Shown one piece after another: positions 1 to 10,435 of a stretch of 64,000 nucleotides of DNA. Position numbers and translations under genes: made by a program. The stretch covers positions 139,031,328 through 139,095,327 of the forward strand of contig CM043700.1 in assembly GCA_023935145.1 (NCBI GenBank). The letters are read 5' to 3'. Within the stretch, counting starts at the first letter, position 1; each line of letters begins with the position of its first letter. Under the pieces are notes generated by a model. It searched no databases and was not told the DNA's origin. It saw nothing but the letters and a program-made list of their open reading frames with translations. The DNA is from Bretschneidera sinensis. Its lineage: Eukaryota; Streptophyta; Magnoliopsida; Brassicales; Akaniaceae.

Positions 1-265
1 AACCATTTGCAAACGATACGATATTACAAGGATTGAGAGAGATCATCAAATTGATACAACAAAAGAAATCACGTCAATAATCATGAAATAAGGTAAATAC
101 ATTGAACCTTTCAAAAAAAGGTATATACATTGAAAATAATATATTTAATTTAATAATCTCACAACAATATTTGATTTCTTGCACCAGTTTGGTTAAAAAG
201 ACAGAAAAGACTTTGTATTAGCCATGCAAGTGCACACCAATTTGGTTTAAAAGACAGATACTTAC

Positions 266-771
266 CACAATTGCAAGATTAACAGACATGAAGTAATCAA
301 ACTCCGCAATAAAAGTAGCACTATCCACGGTTCCGTACTTTGTTGCTGTACCATCAAATGTCAAGTTTGTCACACCATTTGGTTCACCGTATAACGCAAC
401 GAATGGCTTGGTTCTATCAATAGTGACCTTCTCTTTGTAAGTACCAGCTCCAAGCGAAACAATTACACGCTTTGTGTTCCCTGATGGTATACTCTTAATA
501 GCGTCATTTATCGTCTTAAACTCTCTCCACTCCCATCTGTTCTAACCTTAATCACATGAGCCCCAGCTTCTGCTGCTTCCAAGTTGGGGTCAAGAGTGCC
601 TTTTCGGTCAGAGGCAGGCTTAATGTTGGCATTGAACCAGGTGTTTACTTCGGACTTTTGAGGAGGAACTTGTGTTTTATCATCTGAGATAACAATGGGA
701 GCTGTGATTAGAATTGCAAAGATAACCACAATGAAAGCAATTTGTGTCATTTTTAATGTAAATGAGGCCAT
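266..771 (-). pseudogene. Pectinesterase (PPME1/PME5-like), exon 1, frameshifted; rest of gene off left edge
   Basis: Pectinesterases demethylate cell-wall pectin. The exon starts at 771 with a hydrophobic signal peptide (about residues 8-29). It then has the usual short linker before the catalytic domain (WFNANIKP, RKGTLDP, then [10 protein letters not shown]). After GSGE the frame runs into a stop at 508-510. Reading on in the -2 frame from 520 gives the normal continuation: [60 protein letters not shown]. The break lies in a GAGAGAG run at 521-526, two bases longer than the family reading needs. The exon ends at 266 with a GTAAGT donor. Positions 1-265 are intron sequence and no second exon is visible. 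The shift could be a real lesion or a sequencing error in a dinucleotide run. Family assignment is firm; pseudogene status is moderately sure. Confidence 0.75.
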
Positions 772-781
772 ATATATTATT

Positions 782-1608
782 TATGATGAGTTTTTGGTGA
801 TTAAGTTTGTGTCAGGTTGAATGATTTTATAAGGCACTAGTGAGATACATATATAGAGAAGCCTGAAAATGTGAGACGCAGAGAGATCCTGGCACAACCT
901 TATGTTTCTTGTTTGTTCTTTCCTTTTGTTAGGATTTGACCCGTTGGTCGATAATTAACAGTGGTCAGCAGATTAAGATATTTTAAGGCCACAAAACAAT
1001 GGTGTTCTTTGAGGGGGGATGATATCCAAATAATCAAGAGTGGTGTTATTCAAACACAACTCTTAAATATCCAATTTTGATACTTTAGAAACTTGAATGG
1101 TAATTACCTTCTAAATTTCCAAACAATTTCAACTGAATTGTCGTCAAATTGGGTGTTCAAAAGTTGTGTTTAACAATATTTATTCAATTATCAAATATTT
1201 CTCTTAATTAGTACACTACATTGTACGTACACCCACATTATATACTAAATTGATCATATGACATTGAGTACTTACTAAATATAATACTTTCTAAAATAAT
1301 TATGAGCGTCTCTTGGGAACGCTTGTGGGTGCCACTCCTAGCAACCCGAAAGCATTAACCAATCAAAATTTATGTCCCAGTCGTTACAGTGCTGTGTGCA
1401 CAATAATTTTTTAAGAGCAAAATGATAATTTACTAGTCCAACTCTCTATAGATGTCACTCATTTACCAATCTAATTTTAGGTGTAATATCAAGTGGCAAA
1501 TTTTGGAATTCTATATCTTCTCTCCTAACAAGTAATGGTCTGCTATCAACAGACTGAAGGGATTGGCACCCATTAGTGTCACCTTAACAGCGCTCTTTAT
1601 ATTATGGT
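782..1608. other. Intergenic, promoter side of pectinesterase and 3' side of the sugar transferase
   Basis: AT-rich sequence without a supportable gene. The right part should hold the 3' UTR of the minus-strand sugar transferase, whose stop is at 1609-1611. Confidence 0.5.
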
Positions 1609-4463
1609 TTAAAGCCTTTCCATGACGCATGCCGTGTGCTTTGATCTCGCAAACGATAACGTCTCATTGGCCGAAGAGCTCTTGAACTTCTTCCAATTAT
1701 GAATAACAGCCGTTAGATCAGTCACCTTGGCACTTATGGTACGGCAGCAGTTAGCATGAACGGTAGTGACAACACTACTATTTCTGCTATCTTGGCAAAA
1801 GCCACTGAAATAGAGGGTGTCGAGGAACTTAACTTTAAGGCCTACCTCTCTGAACATACCTTCGTGCATCATCTTAATCAGAACATCTTGCTCTTTCAAA
1901 CCTGTAGAGTTGTTTCTTCTCGCGTACCACAAATCAAACAATGAGATTGTCTTGTTGTTGGATCTGATCATGTAGAAGCCGGTGTTGAGGAGATTGGTTT
2001 CAGACCATTGATTGCCATTAAATTCATCTGTGCTAATCTGGAGATCAGTGGTTTCATTGAGGCTAATTAGCCTTGAAAATGGGTTCCTTAGCCACATTAC
2101 ATCAGTGTCCTGCATGTTAGAATTAGAAATTAATGATTATCATTACAAAAATACAATTGTTTGGATGGAGATCAAATGTACTTTCCAACATTGAATGGAA
2201 TTGAGAAATTTCAAATTTTCTTTCTTTCTTTATCTAGTGGTGGATAATATCTTTGGTTCAAAAAAATCTCATGAGCTAGATCTGAACAAAAATATTCTTT
2301 CTCTATCTAATGGTGAATAATATTTTAAATTAAAGAAAATCTTATGAACCAAATCTTAACAAGAATCTTTTTACTCTATCTGAAGATGAATAATATTTTT
2401 AGTTCAAAAAAATCTTATGAATTAATTCTAAACAAGAATCTATTAATTATGTTAAAAAAAACTCAACCGTTTTAAATTAAACCATATTATAACGATACCT
2501 TGTACACAAGCCTCTTTTAATTTCCAATAAAATTCAACACATAATTGAGAATAATCACATGAAAATCTAAATATTGTAGTTTCTCATTCTTATCTTAATA
2601 GAGATTATAAAATATAGTAACATACATACGTATCCCTAAAAAAATTATCAAAGTCGAAGTAAACCCTTACGCAATTCTACATATTTTAGGCCTTAATTTT
2701 TGCTGTTGGAATTGCAGCAGCCTGTTTGTGCAATCTCATAAAATAACTGCAACTAGACACCATCAATGTTTTTATTTTTATTTTCTTTTTAAATTGTGTT
2801 GAAACTACGCAAAACCTCTCCTTTTCTTACACTTTTTTATAATCTTCTGATCTAAATGATAGATCTTATTTGACTGTGATCAATTGGAAAATTCAAGTTT
2901 TATTAATTAACAAAGTAAATATATTCTGGCCAACTTTTAGGGAAAAAATTTTATCTAATCCGGGTACATGAAAGAAAATACATAGCACTGAAATTCATCT
3001 TACCATTAGATATTGGGAAAATATATATTTTTTTCTCTCATCACATATCATTTAATAGTGAAATTGATCATTGTGTCATGTATCTTTTATGGAACTATGT
3101 TAGACAATAACTTTTCACTTTAAGACTAAGAATTTGAAACTTTAAACGAATAAGATAATACACCTACACAAAATATATGATAATACTATATTATTATATG
3201 ATAATACTATATAAGAAATGGATGTCACTTGTTAACTTAATTAATTAAGTCATTTGTCATCGAGATCTGAGATCGAATCTCGCTCACATAAGGGTTAAAA
3301 AAGGGAGATGATTACCTCTTTTATGTGGTCTATCAACTTCATAGACCTCAACTAAAAAAACAAAATAATATAGTAAAACCGAGAAAATTATTTAAAATTT
3401 TATTAGCATAGTTTTTCATTTGCTGTTGTTTTATCAAAATCTGTTTCAAAATCACTTTGTAAATTATAAACCGAAACTATTGTTTGGCAAAATGATACCT
3501 TAATTGAGTCTTTTAGGGTTTTAATTGAATTGTTAATATCAGTACGACATATACCGACTCAAATCGTGAATGATGGAAAAAATGAATTTAGTACTATACA
3601 CGTAATTTGGTCTGTGATACCAATTTATTGTTGAAAAAAATACTACTAGTCTACTACCATGTATGAATAAAAGGTTGACCGTGTTTGTGTTTGACACAAC
3701 ACACGGCTCAAGTTTAGGTAAACTAAGTGAATTAAACTTGTAAATTACCGTGAAAATGAAGTCATAACCAACACAACACACGGCTCAAGTTTAGGTAAAC
3801 TAAGTGAATTAAACTTGTAAATTACCGTGAAAATGAAGTCATAACCTCGCTTGAGTACATCTCCAAGAAACAAAGTTCTCCTCCACATCATCTTGATAAA
3901 TTCATCAGACATGTACAGCTTCTCACCGTCAAAATCTACACCGTCCGTTTCAAGTTTGTAGCAATGCAGCCGGAGAAACTTGCACCGTTCGTATGATGTT
4001 TGATCAACGGTGACAAGCAAAAGGTGATCAATCAAACCCCATGTACCTTCCCCGAGCCAGAAACTATCCAAGAAAATATCAAGCATCGACTTATTATTAT
4101 TATTATCACCACCCTCTACGTACGCTTTATTTACTACTGCAATTATTACCGTCTTGTTTCCCATTGAAGCCGTAGCCAGTGCTGCATCAAGCCCATCTCT
4201 ATTGCCGATCATGATGCTCTGTAGTACCAAAAAATAAACATATAATTAAGAAATTAATTAACACCCAAGAAAAAAGTAAGGAAGAGGGAATTAGAGAATG
4301 CTTAATTGATTACTGTGTTTGAGGGTTGACGGGATTGGAAATCTTGCAAGAGAAAGACGAGTTTGGAGTCTGGAGGGGCAGAGATGAATACATAGAGTAA
4401 ACCAAAGAACAAAAGGCAGCAAATAGCAATGTGGCTGCCTCGATCTTTTATTAAATTTTCCAT
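1609..4463 (-). CDS. Nucleotide-diphospho-sugar transferase family protein (DUF271, At4g15970-like)
   Basis: Three exons read without interruption: 4463-4314 (50 codons), 4218-3826 (131 codons) and 2109-1609 (167 codons including the stop), giving about 347 aa, normal for the family. Exon 1 encodes a short basic N-terminus and one hydrophobic segment (about residues 12-28), as in a type II Golgi signal anchor. Exon 2 carries ASMGNKTVIIAVVNKAYVEG, DHLLLVTVDQTSYERC, FLRLHCYKLETDGVDF and MMWRRTLFLGDVLKRGYDFIFT. Exon 3 opens with DTDVMWLRNPF, whose DTD is the DxD-type nucleotide-sugar/metal site. It continues with LQISTDEFNGN, NTGFYMIRSNNKTI, LKEQDVL, LYFSGFCQDS and TTVHANCC. Splice phases agree (0 at both junctions). 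The acceptor substrate cannot be told from sequence. The donor of exon 2 lies in a 77-bp tandem duplication (separate entry). Intron 2 is about 1.7 kb. Confidence 0.85.
3694..3846. repeat. 77-bp tandem duplication spanning an exon-intron border
   Basis: Two identical 76-bp copies, 3694-3769 and 3771-3846, separated by one A. Read on the minus strand, each copy holds the last about 20 nt of exon 2 of the sugar transferase, its GTAATT splice donor and the start of the intron. The gene therefore has two identical donors, at 3825/3824 and 3748/3747. The lack of any mismatch suggests a recent event. Confidence 0.95.
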
Positions 4464-4719
4464 GATAGTGAAATTTTACTATGGTGGGGGGTGGGGGATT
4501 CTAAATTCGTAATTGATTTAAGGCCAGTTTCAGATCAGGGGTGATGACCATGAGTTCGATCGATGGTGCCAAGTTCAGTGCTTTTAGAATTATATAGTCG
4601 TCAAAACTCTTTTAGGTAAACCAATTCAGAAGAAATATCCGACTTTATTAAGGATTAGTTCAATTTACAACACCCAATATTGCTATAAATACTTGGTTTG
4701 GATGGATCTGAAACATTTT

Positions 4720-4860
4720 AGACCTGCTCGAAATTTTATTAATAATTTTAAAAAAATTTAATGATAATATTATTTTTTGAGTTTTATGTTTATATTAATA
4801 TTATCAATAAAATTCTTTAAAACTACCAATAAAATTTCAAACAAACTTAAAATTAATATT
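4720..4860. repeat. AT-rich dispersed repeat, copy 1 of 3
   Basis: AAATTTTATTAATAATTTTAAAAAA followed by AATATTATTTTTTGAG; the same blocks, in similar order, occur near 19905-20040 and 44190-44340. Internally self-complementary (ATTTTATTAATAATTTT against AAAATT..CAATAAAATTTC). Low complexity makes the family call tentative. Confidence 0.4.
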
Positions 4861-4924
4861 TTATACCTCATTTAACCAAATATTCAACAGCATACCAAAT
4901 CACCTTGAACACATGCATCTATTT

Positions 4925-5370
4925 AATTTGCACTAACTTCACTGCTTATTTACTCTATTAGTACTACTAGGTACTAGCTAGTTGTAATGATTTAATTAGT
5001 ATATATAAACTTTGATTAAATTATAAAGAGACCCTTTAGTTTAATAAGTTTTCACACATCAACCTGAGGATTTTCTTTTTTTATAATTGGAGATGAAGGA
5101 TTGAACCTGAGACATCCTTTTTAGAGCTGAGGAAAAAATTGTCTAGCCATTGATTCATGAAAGAAACATGATATAAGAGTTCATTTTATTATTGTATAAA
5201 AAAAAATTATCTCTTTTTTTTTTTTATACCATCCAATGATGAGATGAACTTTTATGTCATATATCTTTCATAACTAAGTAAAAATTTATCAGATGAGACA
5301 TAAAGTTACCAATTAATAGGCTAAACTCAGGCAACTTAAGAATTTTTTGTTTCACATAGCCACTTGGAAG
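4925..5370. repeat. Local direct repeat, copy A
   Basis: Shares long stretches with 7081-7665, for example GCACTAACTT..CTGCTTATTTACTC, GGTACTAGCT, TTGTAATGATTTAATTAGTA and AAAGAGACCCTTT near the start, and TTAAGAATTTTTTG..ACACATAGCCAC or the close variant at the end. The spacing is about 2.16 kb, same orientation. No coding content. Confidence 0.75.
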
Positions 5371-5441
5371 TAAAATTTATAGTAGTTGTACTCATTATAT
5401 ACATTTTTTTTTTTATCTTAAATTTTATGTCATTTTCTTTT

Positions 5442-5919
5442 AAGTAGTAGTGAACTGAGTCGACCAGTTCGACTCACTCGACTCGTTTGAGAGGCTCAGT
5501 TCAAAAGTCGATTAAATCGAGTTCGAGTTCGAGTTCGAGTTTGAACTCAAGTTATGATTTTGGATCGGTTAACTTATTGAACAGAACTCGAGTTTTATCA
5601 AACTTGACTTATTAGGCTCGCGAGGCAATTCGATTTAATTAATAAATTAATATATTTTATATATATTTTTAATATGTTATAAAAAATATATTTATTTATT
5701 TTGAAAAATATTTATATTTATTATTTTATTTCAAAAAGTTCGGTTCGAGCTGGAGTTCGAGCTGGCATGCAAGTCGAGTTCAAGTTTGAATTTCAGCTTA
5801 CGAGTCGAACTCGAATTCAATTTTCTTAATTCGAACTTGGTTTAAATAAGATTTTTACTCACGAGCTGAGCTCAACTCCTCTCAACTTAAGCTCGGTTCA
5901 ACTCAGCTTGAATCCATCC
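5442..5919. mobile_element. hAT-like MITE rich in GAGTTCGAG/CTCGAACTC motifs
   Basis: About 480 bp. Both ends are dense in short inverted motifs (GAGTTCGAG, GGTTCGAGC, ACTCGACTCG), with an AT-rich centre. The outer ends pair as imperfect inverted repeats: left AGTGAACTGAGTCGACC, right (reverse complement) GGATTCAAGCTGAGTTGAACC. Candidate 8-bp target copies are TTTCTTTT (5434-5441) and TTTCTTTC (5920-5927), one mismatch. An 8-bp duplication is typical of hAT elements. No transposase is encoded. Exact ends are uncertain. Confidence 0.55.
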
Positions 5920-5927
5920 TTTCTTTC

Positions 5928-7080
5928 AGGGGATGCTATCTTTAGAACAAATGAAATAAAACGAAAAAGAGTAGCAAAAGAGAGCATCATATATATATAT
6001 ATGCAAGAGTTATCTCCATCACTTGGTGATGAATAAAGCCAGTACTTTAACAAATGGTCAGTGGCAAATACGCACTGTAACTTGGTCATCATTAAACGCA
6101 GGAATGTTTGATCCCTTAGATGACATATTTATAGGGACATATTCACATGTTCATAAGATGGATTAAAGTAAGGACCACCCTCAACAATATTGAATTTAAC
6201 TTTTTCATTTTCAACCTTACATCAACACAGTTGGCGTCATGAGTTTCAATTCCATCTAGTTCAAATTTTCAATAATATAGACATGCAAATTAAACATTTT
6301 CTTATAACCGAGAATGACCACGCTAATTAATAATAATTAACTTATCAATATTTATGCAAGACTTTTTTTCAAATCAACTATAGAGAATATGCCAGCTAAA
6401 TAACATTACTGGTCCTTATAGTTAATCCCTTTGATTAAATTTGTCAAATTAAGTTCCTCAATCAAATCCCCTAAGCCTGTTCATATTATCGCTACATAAG
6501 ATAAAACATTTAGTCACCTGATTAAATTATTAATTACCCGTCACATAAAAAGTGAGAATTCTCTATATCTTAATTTGAGGATAAGGTTATTTTCTTAGAG
6601 AACTGTTTAATATTGTCTTACAAGAGTTTTATATAACCTTTGATGAAGTGTTAATTATATTGTTTTGCATTATCATATATTCTTTGCTATTGGACAGAGT
6701 TAACGACTAAAGGGGAAAGAGAGAGAGAGAGAGAGATGGGTCAAAATTAAAATAAGCGAAACTTATATGAAGTTTTTTTCATGATATTCTTAGAGTTTGT
6801 TTTAATTTTAGTGTTTATAACAATAAAATTGATGACAGTGACTTATCGTTTAAAATATATTCAAGAAACTTTTACATTTACAAAAAAAAAAAATCAATAT
6901 GCTTTTGTTAAATTTTAACTTATGATCTAAGTTCAATTTTTTTTTTATAAAATTTAATAAATTTTAAATCTTTTATAAAATATTAAAAAAAATCGTACTT
7001 TAAAATAGTTTTTTATTAAAATATAAAACTTCAAGAACTTGTGTAGAAATCTTCGTTTAAGTTTTGTCAGAATTCTTTTT
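5928..7080. other. Intergenic, AT-rich
   Basis: No gene supported. Contains a short (AT)n run near 5990-6002 and a (GA)n run near 6718-6735. Confidence 0.5.
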
Positions 7081-7665
7081 AATCTGCACTAACTTTACTG
7101 CTTATTTACTCTATTAGTACTTTTAGGTACTAGCTTGTTGTAATGATTTAATTAGTATATAAACTTTGATTAAATTATAAAGAGACCCTTTGGTTTAATG
7201 AGTTTTTCACAGTATTTTCCTTTTTAATGATTGGGGATGAAAGATTGAACTTGAGATTTTTTTTTTTTTTTTTGCGGATAAAATTTTTGGATGCACCAAA
7301 TGTTATTTGCACAGGATATATGTCAGCACTTCATCAAAAAATAGAGTCAAGTTTTTGTCATCCAACATTTTTTTTATAACTATGTGAATTTTTTTCAAAA
7401 CAAAATACAAGGAATACACTAGTGTATTTTGATAATTTCTGATAAAAACTTCACATTGAAGGTGTAACCAAGTTACGCACAATGTTTCAATCTTCTTTTG
7501 GTATGGAGTCACTTTTTTTTATGGACAGTTGGTATATATCCAATATAAATTATACTTGGTGCACTAAAAAATTTCACTTTTAAAAAAGAGATCAAATTAT
7601 GAATTAATTATTAGATTATACTCAAGCAATTTAAGAATTTTTTTTGTTACACATAGCCACGTAAA
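7081..7665. repeat. Local direct repeat, copy B (interrupted by a MITE)
   Basis: Counterpart of 4925-5370 in the same orientation. Homology runs from 7081 to about 7258 and resumes at about 7585-7665. The interval between is occupied mainly by a TIR-bearing insertion (7281-7574), so copy B is longer than copy A. Confidence 0.7.
7281..7574. mobile_element. Small MITE nested in repeat copy B
   Basis: About 294 bp with roughly 40-bp imperfect terminal inverted repeats. Left AAATTTTTGGATGCACCAA pairs with right (reverse complement) AAATTTTTTAGTGCACCAA, both followed inward by a GGATATAT block. No coding capacity. Target duplication not resolved because the flanks are poly-T/AT. Part of the interior (7467-7507, CAATGTTTCAATCTTCTTTT region) recurs at 8353-8392. 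Confidence 0.55.
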
Positions 7666-10435
7666 CTTTAGCCAGAACTCCCAATGGTGTACATCTCTCA
7701 AAATGTTCCTTAAACACTTACTTAAATATATCAAATATTTAAATAAAATTATATATGTAACTCAAGTTACTCCAACTCTTTACATCTTTCTCTTATATTT
7801 TTCTCTCCCACTATTCCACTCAGACTTAACTTCTCTATTCTCATTATCTCTCTTTTCTTCAATTTTCTCTATTACTTTTTATCTTCTCCACATTTTCAAT
7901 TATTCTTTCTTTTTTTTGGTGTCTCTAACCGGATTGTTCTTTTTTTGGAGCTTCTTTACATGTTCAGTTTCTTAATGGATAATATATAATAGAATAGATA
8001 TAATGACTAAAAAAATAAAATAAAAAGAAGCGTTTGTCCTTTGATCAAAATAAGCATAAACGAAAGTTTGTTTGAAAGAAGAAAACTCTTTCGATTTATA
8101 ATATAACAATTAAGCTTGATATATTTATAAATAAAAAAATAATTATTAACATATTGTTGAATTGCTAGTTAGAATATAGATTTTCTCATTGTATTTCTTT
8201 TTTTCCTGAAAACATGCATTGAGAATAGAGGGCAAAGCCCAATTAGGGACTGAATAAAAGGAGAAGCCACAGAGTAGGAGATTGGCCCAATAAAAAGGAG
8301 GACAACGCCCACTCGGCCACAATACTAAAATTCCAGCCACTGTCTCAGTTGGCCCAAGTTATGCAGTGTTTCAATCTTCTTTTGGCATTGAGCAATAAAA
8401 TTGTGAACTCCATTGAAATAGAAAAATTGAGAGGTTGGCTGGGTATGATTTAGCCATATATTATTAGGAGTGTTAATAATTAACACCATTCATTTCGCTA
8501 AAAATATATTAAGAGTTATTATCGTGAAACAACATTGTATTTTTATTATATTTTTATGTTTTAAATTCGATCAATTTACACAATATATTATAAGAGAGTA
8601 TCCAATAGATAATTTTGATAAAAATTCTGATCAAATTAAAACCAATACACATATACTCATATACATAACTTATTTGAATGCGAAAAAGGCTATGCATTTT
8701 TTTAATTTCTCTAGCAAATCTCTCTTTTTCTCATTTTCTTAGTCTCAAAAATCCTTAATTTTCTAATATACAATTCGCAACTCCGAGAAAATATTGTTAA
8801 AATTGTTTATTTGCATTCAAATGATGTACACGTATATGTTGCACATGTGTATTAATTATAATTTGATCAAAATTTTGATAAGAATGACCTATTAAAAACT
8901 CATATAAAATATAAGGTATATAATCGAATTTAAAATATAAAAAAATATTAAAATGTATACCAAAATGCAAAAATGTTTCGTGATAACAACTAAAACATTA
9001 ATTCGCTAATTTATTTAGACATTTCTTCTCTTATTTCAATTAATAACTAGAGGTTGTTGAAAACATGAAACTTTTAAGCTGCGAAAACCATACCAGCCAC
9101 TTTATGTCACAATACACCCAATTAAGGACTTAAGAAATGAATTTGATATTTTCAACATGTTATTATTAAACTAATAGAAAATATTCAAGACTTAAAGTTT
9201 AAATAAAATATTTTCTCTTCATTTTTTAGTACTAATTTGAATGCGACAGCGATACCAATTCGCAATGTAATTTCTAATTGATGGCTTGAAAAATCTTTGG
9301 TAGTCTTTATGGGTTTTTACCTAATTAATAATTTAGAATATATATTTTTTTGCCTGTTTGAAATTTCTTTTGTATTTCTTCTAAAAAAATAGGAACCTCT
9401 TTTAAAAATGGATTCAACATTGAAAATTCACCGACCTCTCTTTTTTGCACGGGAACTAGTAATTTGTTAACATTCTCAGCATCAAGCTTCTTTCCAAGTC
9501 ACTATCCTCTCACAAAGCTCTTGTACAGATTACTACTTGAAGCCATCAATTATATGATGCGCGCATACATTTTAGTAGTAGGATAAAATTAGAGGTTAGA
9601 TTAATTTTTTAAATTCGAGAACTTATAATTTTATAATTAAGCCTTTTATTTCACAAAATATTTTAATTTTTAATATGGTAAAAATGAAAACAGATTTTTA
9701 ACAAATTTTATTTTAATTTTTTTTATAAATCATTTCATAAACTCGCATAATTAATATTTCAATTACTACAAAAATTAAAAAATAAAATCCAACTATCCAC
9801 ACAACACATGCTTTGTTTTGTTTTTATTTTTTGCGATGTTTGTTTGCAATGAAGTTATTGTCTACTAGATTTATTAAAGATAATGATAAAGATTTATTAA
9901 AGTTAATTTTGTTAGCCGGACCTTGGATTCCTCCGTCACCCAGGGGAAGAACCAAAGACACCTACTTGTTTCTTTCTTTATTTAAGGGGTCAAGCCGCCT
10001 ATTATTTCTTTATTTGTTACCAGATTTGGTACCAGCAGTAAAAACTTTTTTCAATTCCGATTTCATTTTCACAGCCCATGGGACAATAATTTTTCGAATC
10101 TGTAAACTGTGCAAGAATAATGCATTAGTCAAAGACTCAAAAAAGTCCTGATCCGTCCCTTCCAATATTCCTTCTTCCATCTGTCTTTCCTACCTTCCAC
10201 GAGACGTCCCTTCTCTCTCCTACCATTTCACAGATAAAATAAAAACCCTTTCATACGATTCCTTTTGCTCTCATTCCTCTCCACCCAGTTTCTCTCCCAC
10301 GGCCTCACTTATTTAACCTTGCATCTCTTACCATAACTACAAATCTATCATCCCTCCCCAATTCCCCATTTTTGAAGGCTTTCAAATTTCATTAGAACAA
10401 CATTTTTCAAATTTGATTAAAAAAGGGAAGAGAAA
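7666..10435. other. Intergenic, upstream region of the metacaspase
   Basis: About 2.8 kb, mostly AT-rich, with no convincing coding region. The pyrimidine-rich 10140-10330 just ahead of the metacaspase start looks like plant core promoter/5' UTR sequence (many CTCTC and CCTTCC runs), which is an inference only. Confidence 0.45.

Larger units (their letters stand above)
4464..5441. other. Intergenic, AT-rich, contains repeat copies
   Basis: Upstream side of the sugar transferase. No gene is seen. About 4720-4860 is a copy of an AT-rich dispersed repeat, and 4925-5370 is copy A of a local duplication (separate entries). Confidence 0.5.

Noticed and set aside
1756..2194. Plus-strand frames over the sugar-transferase last exon
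   Set aside because: Antisense of a conserved exon.
7703..7975. 90-codon Phe/Leu/Ser-rich frame
   Set aside because: Encoded by a pyrimidine-rich AT tract; membrane-like composition is a by-product of TTT/CTT/TCT codons.
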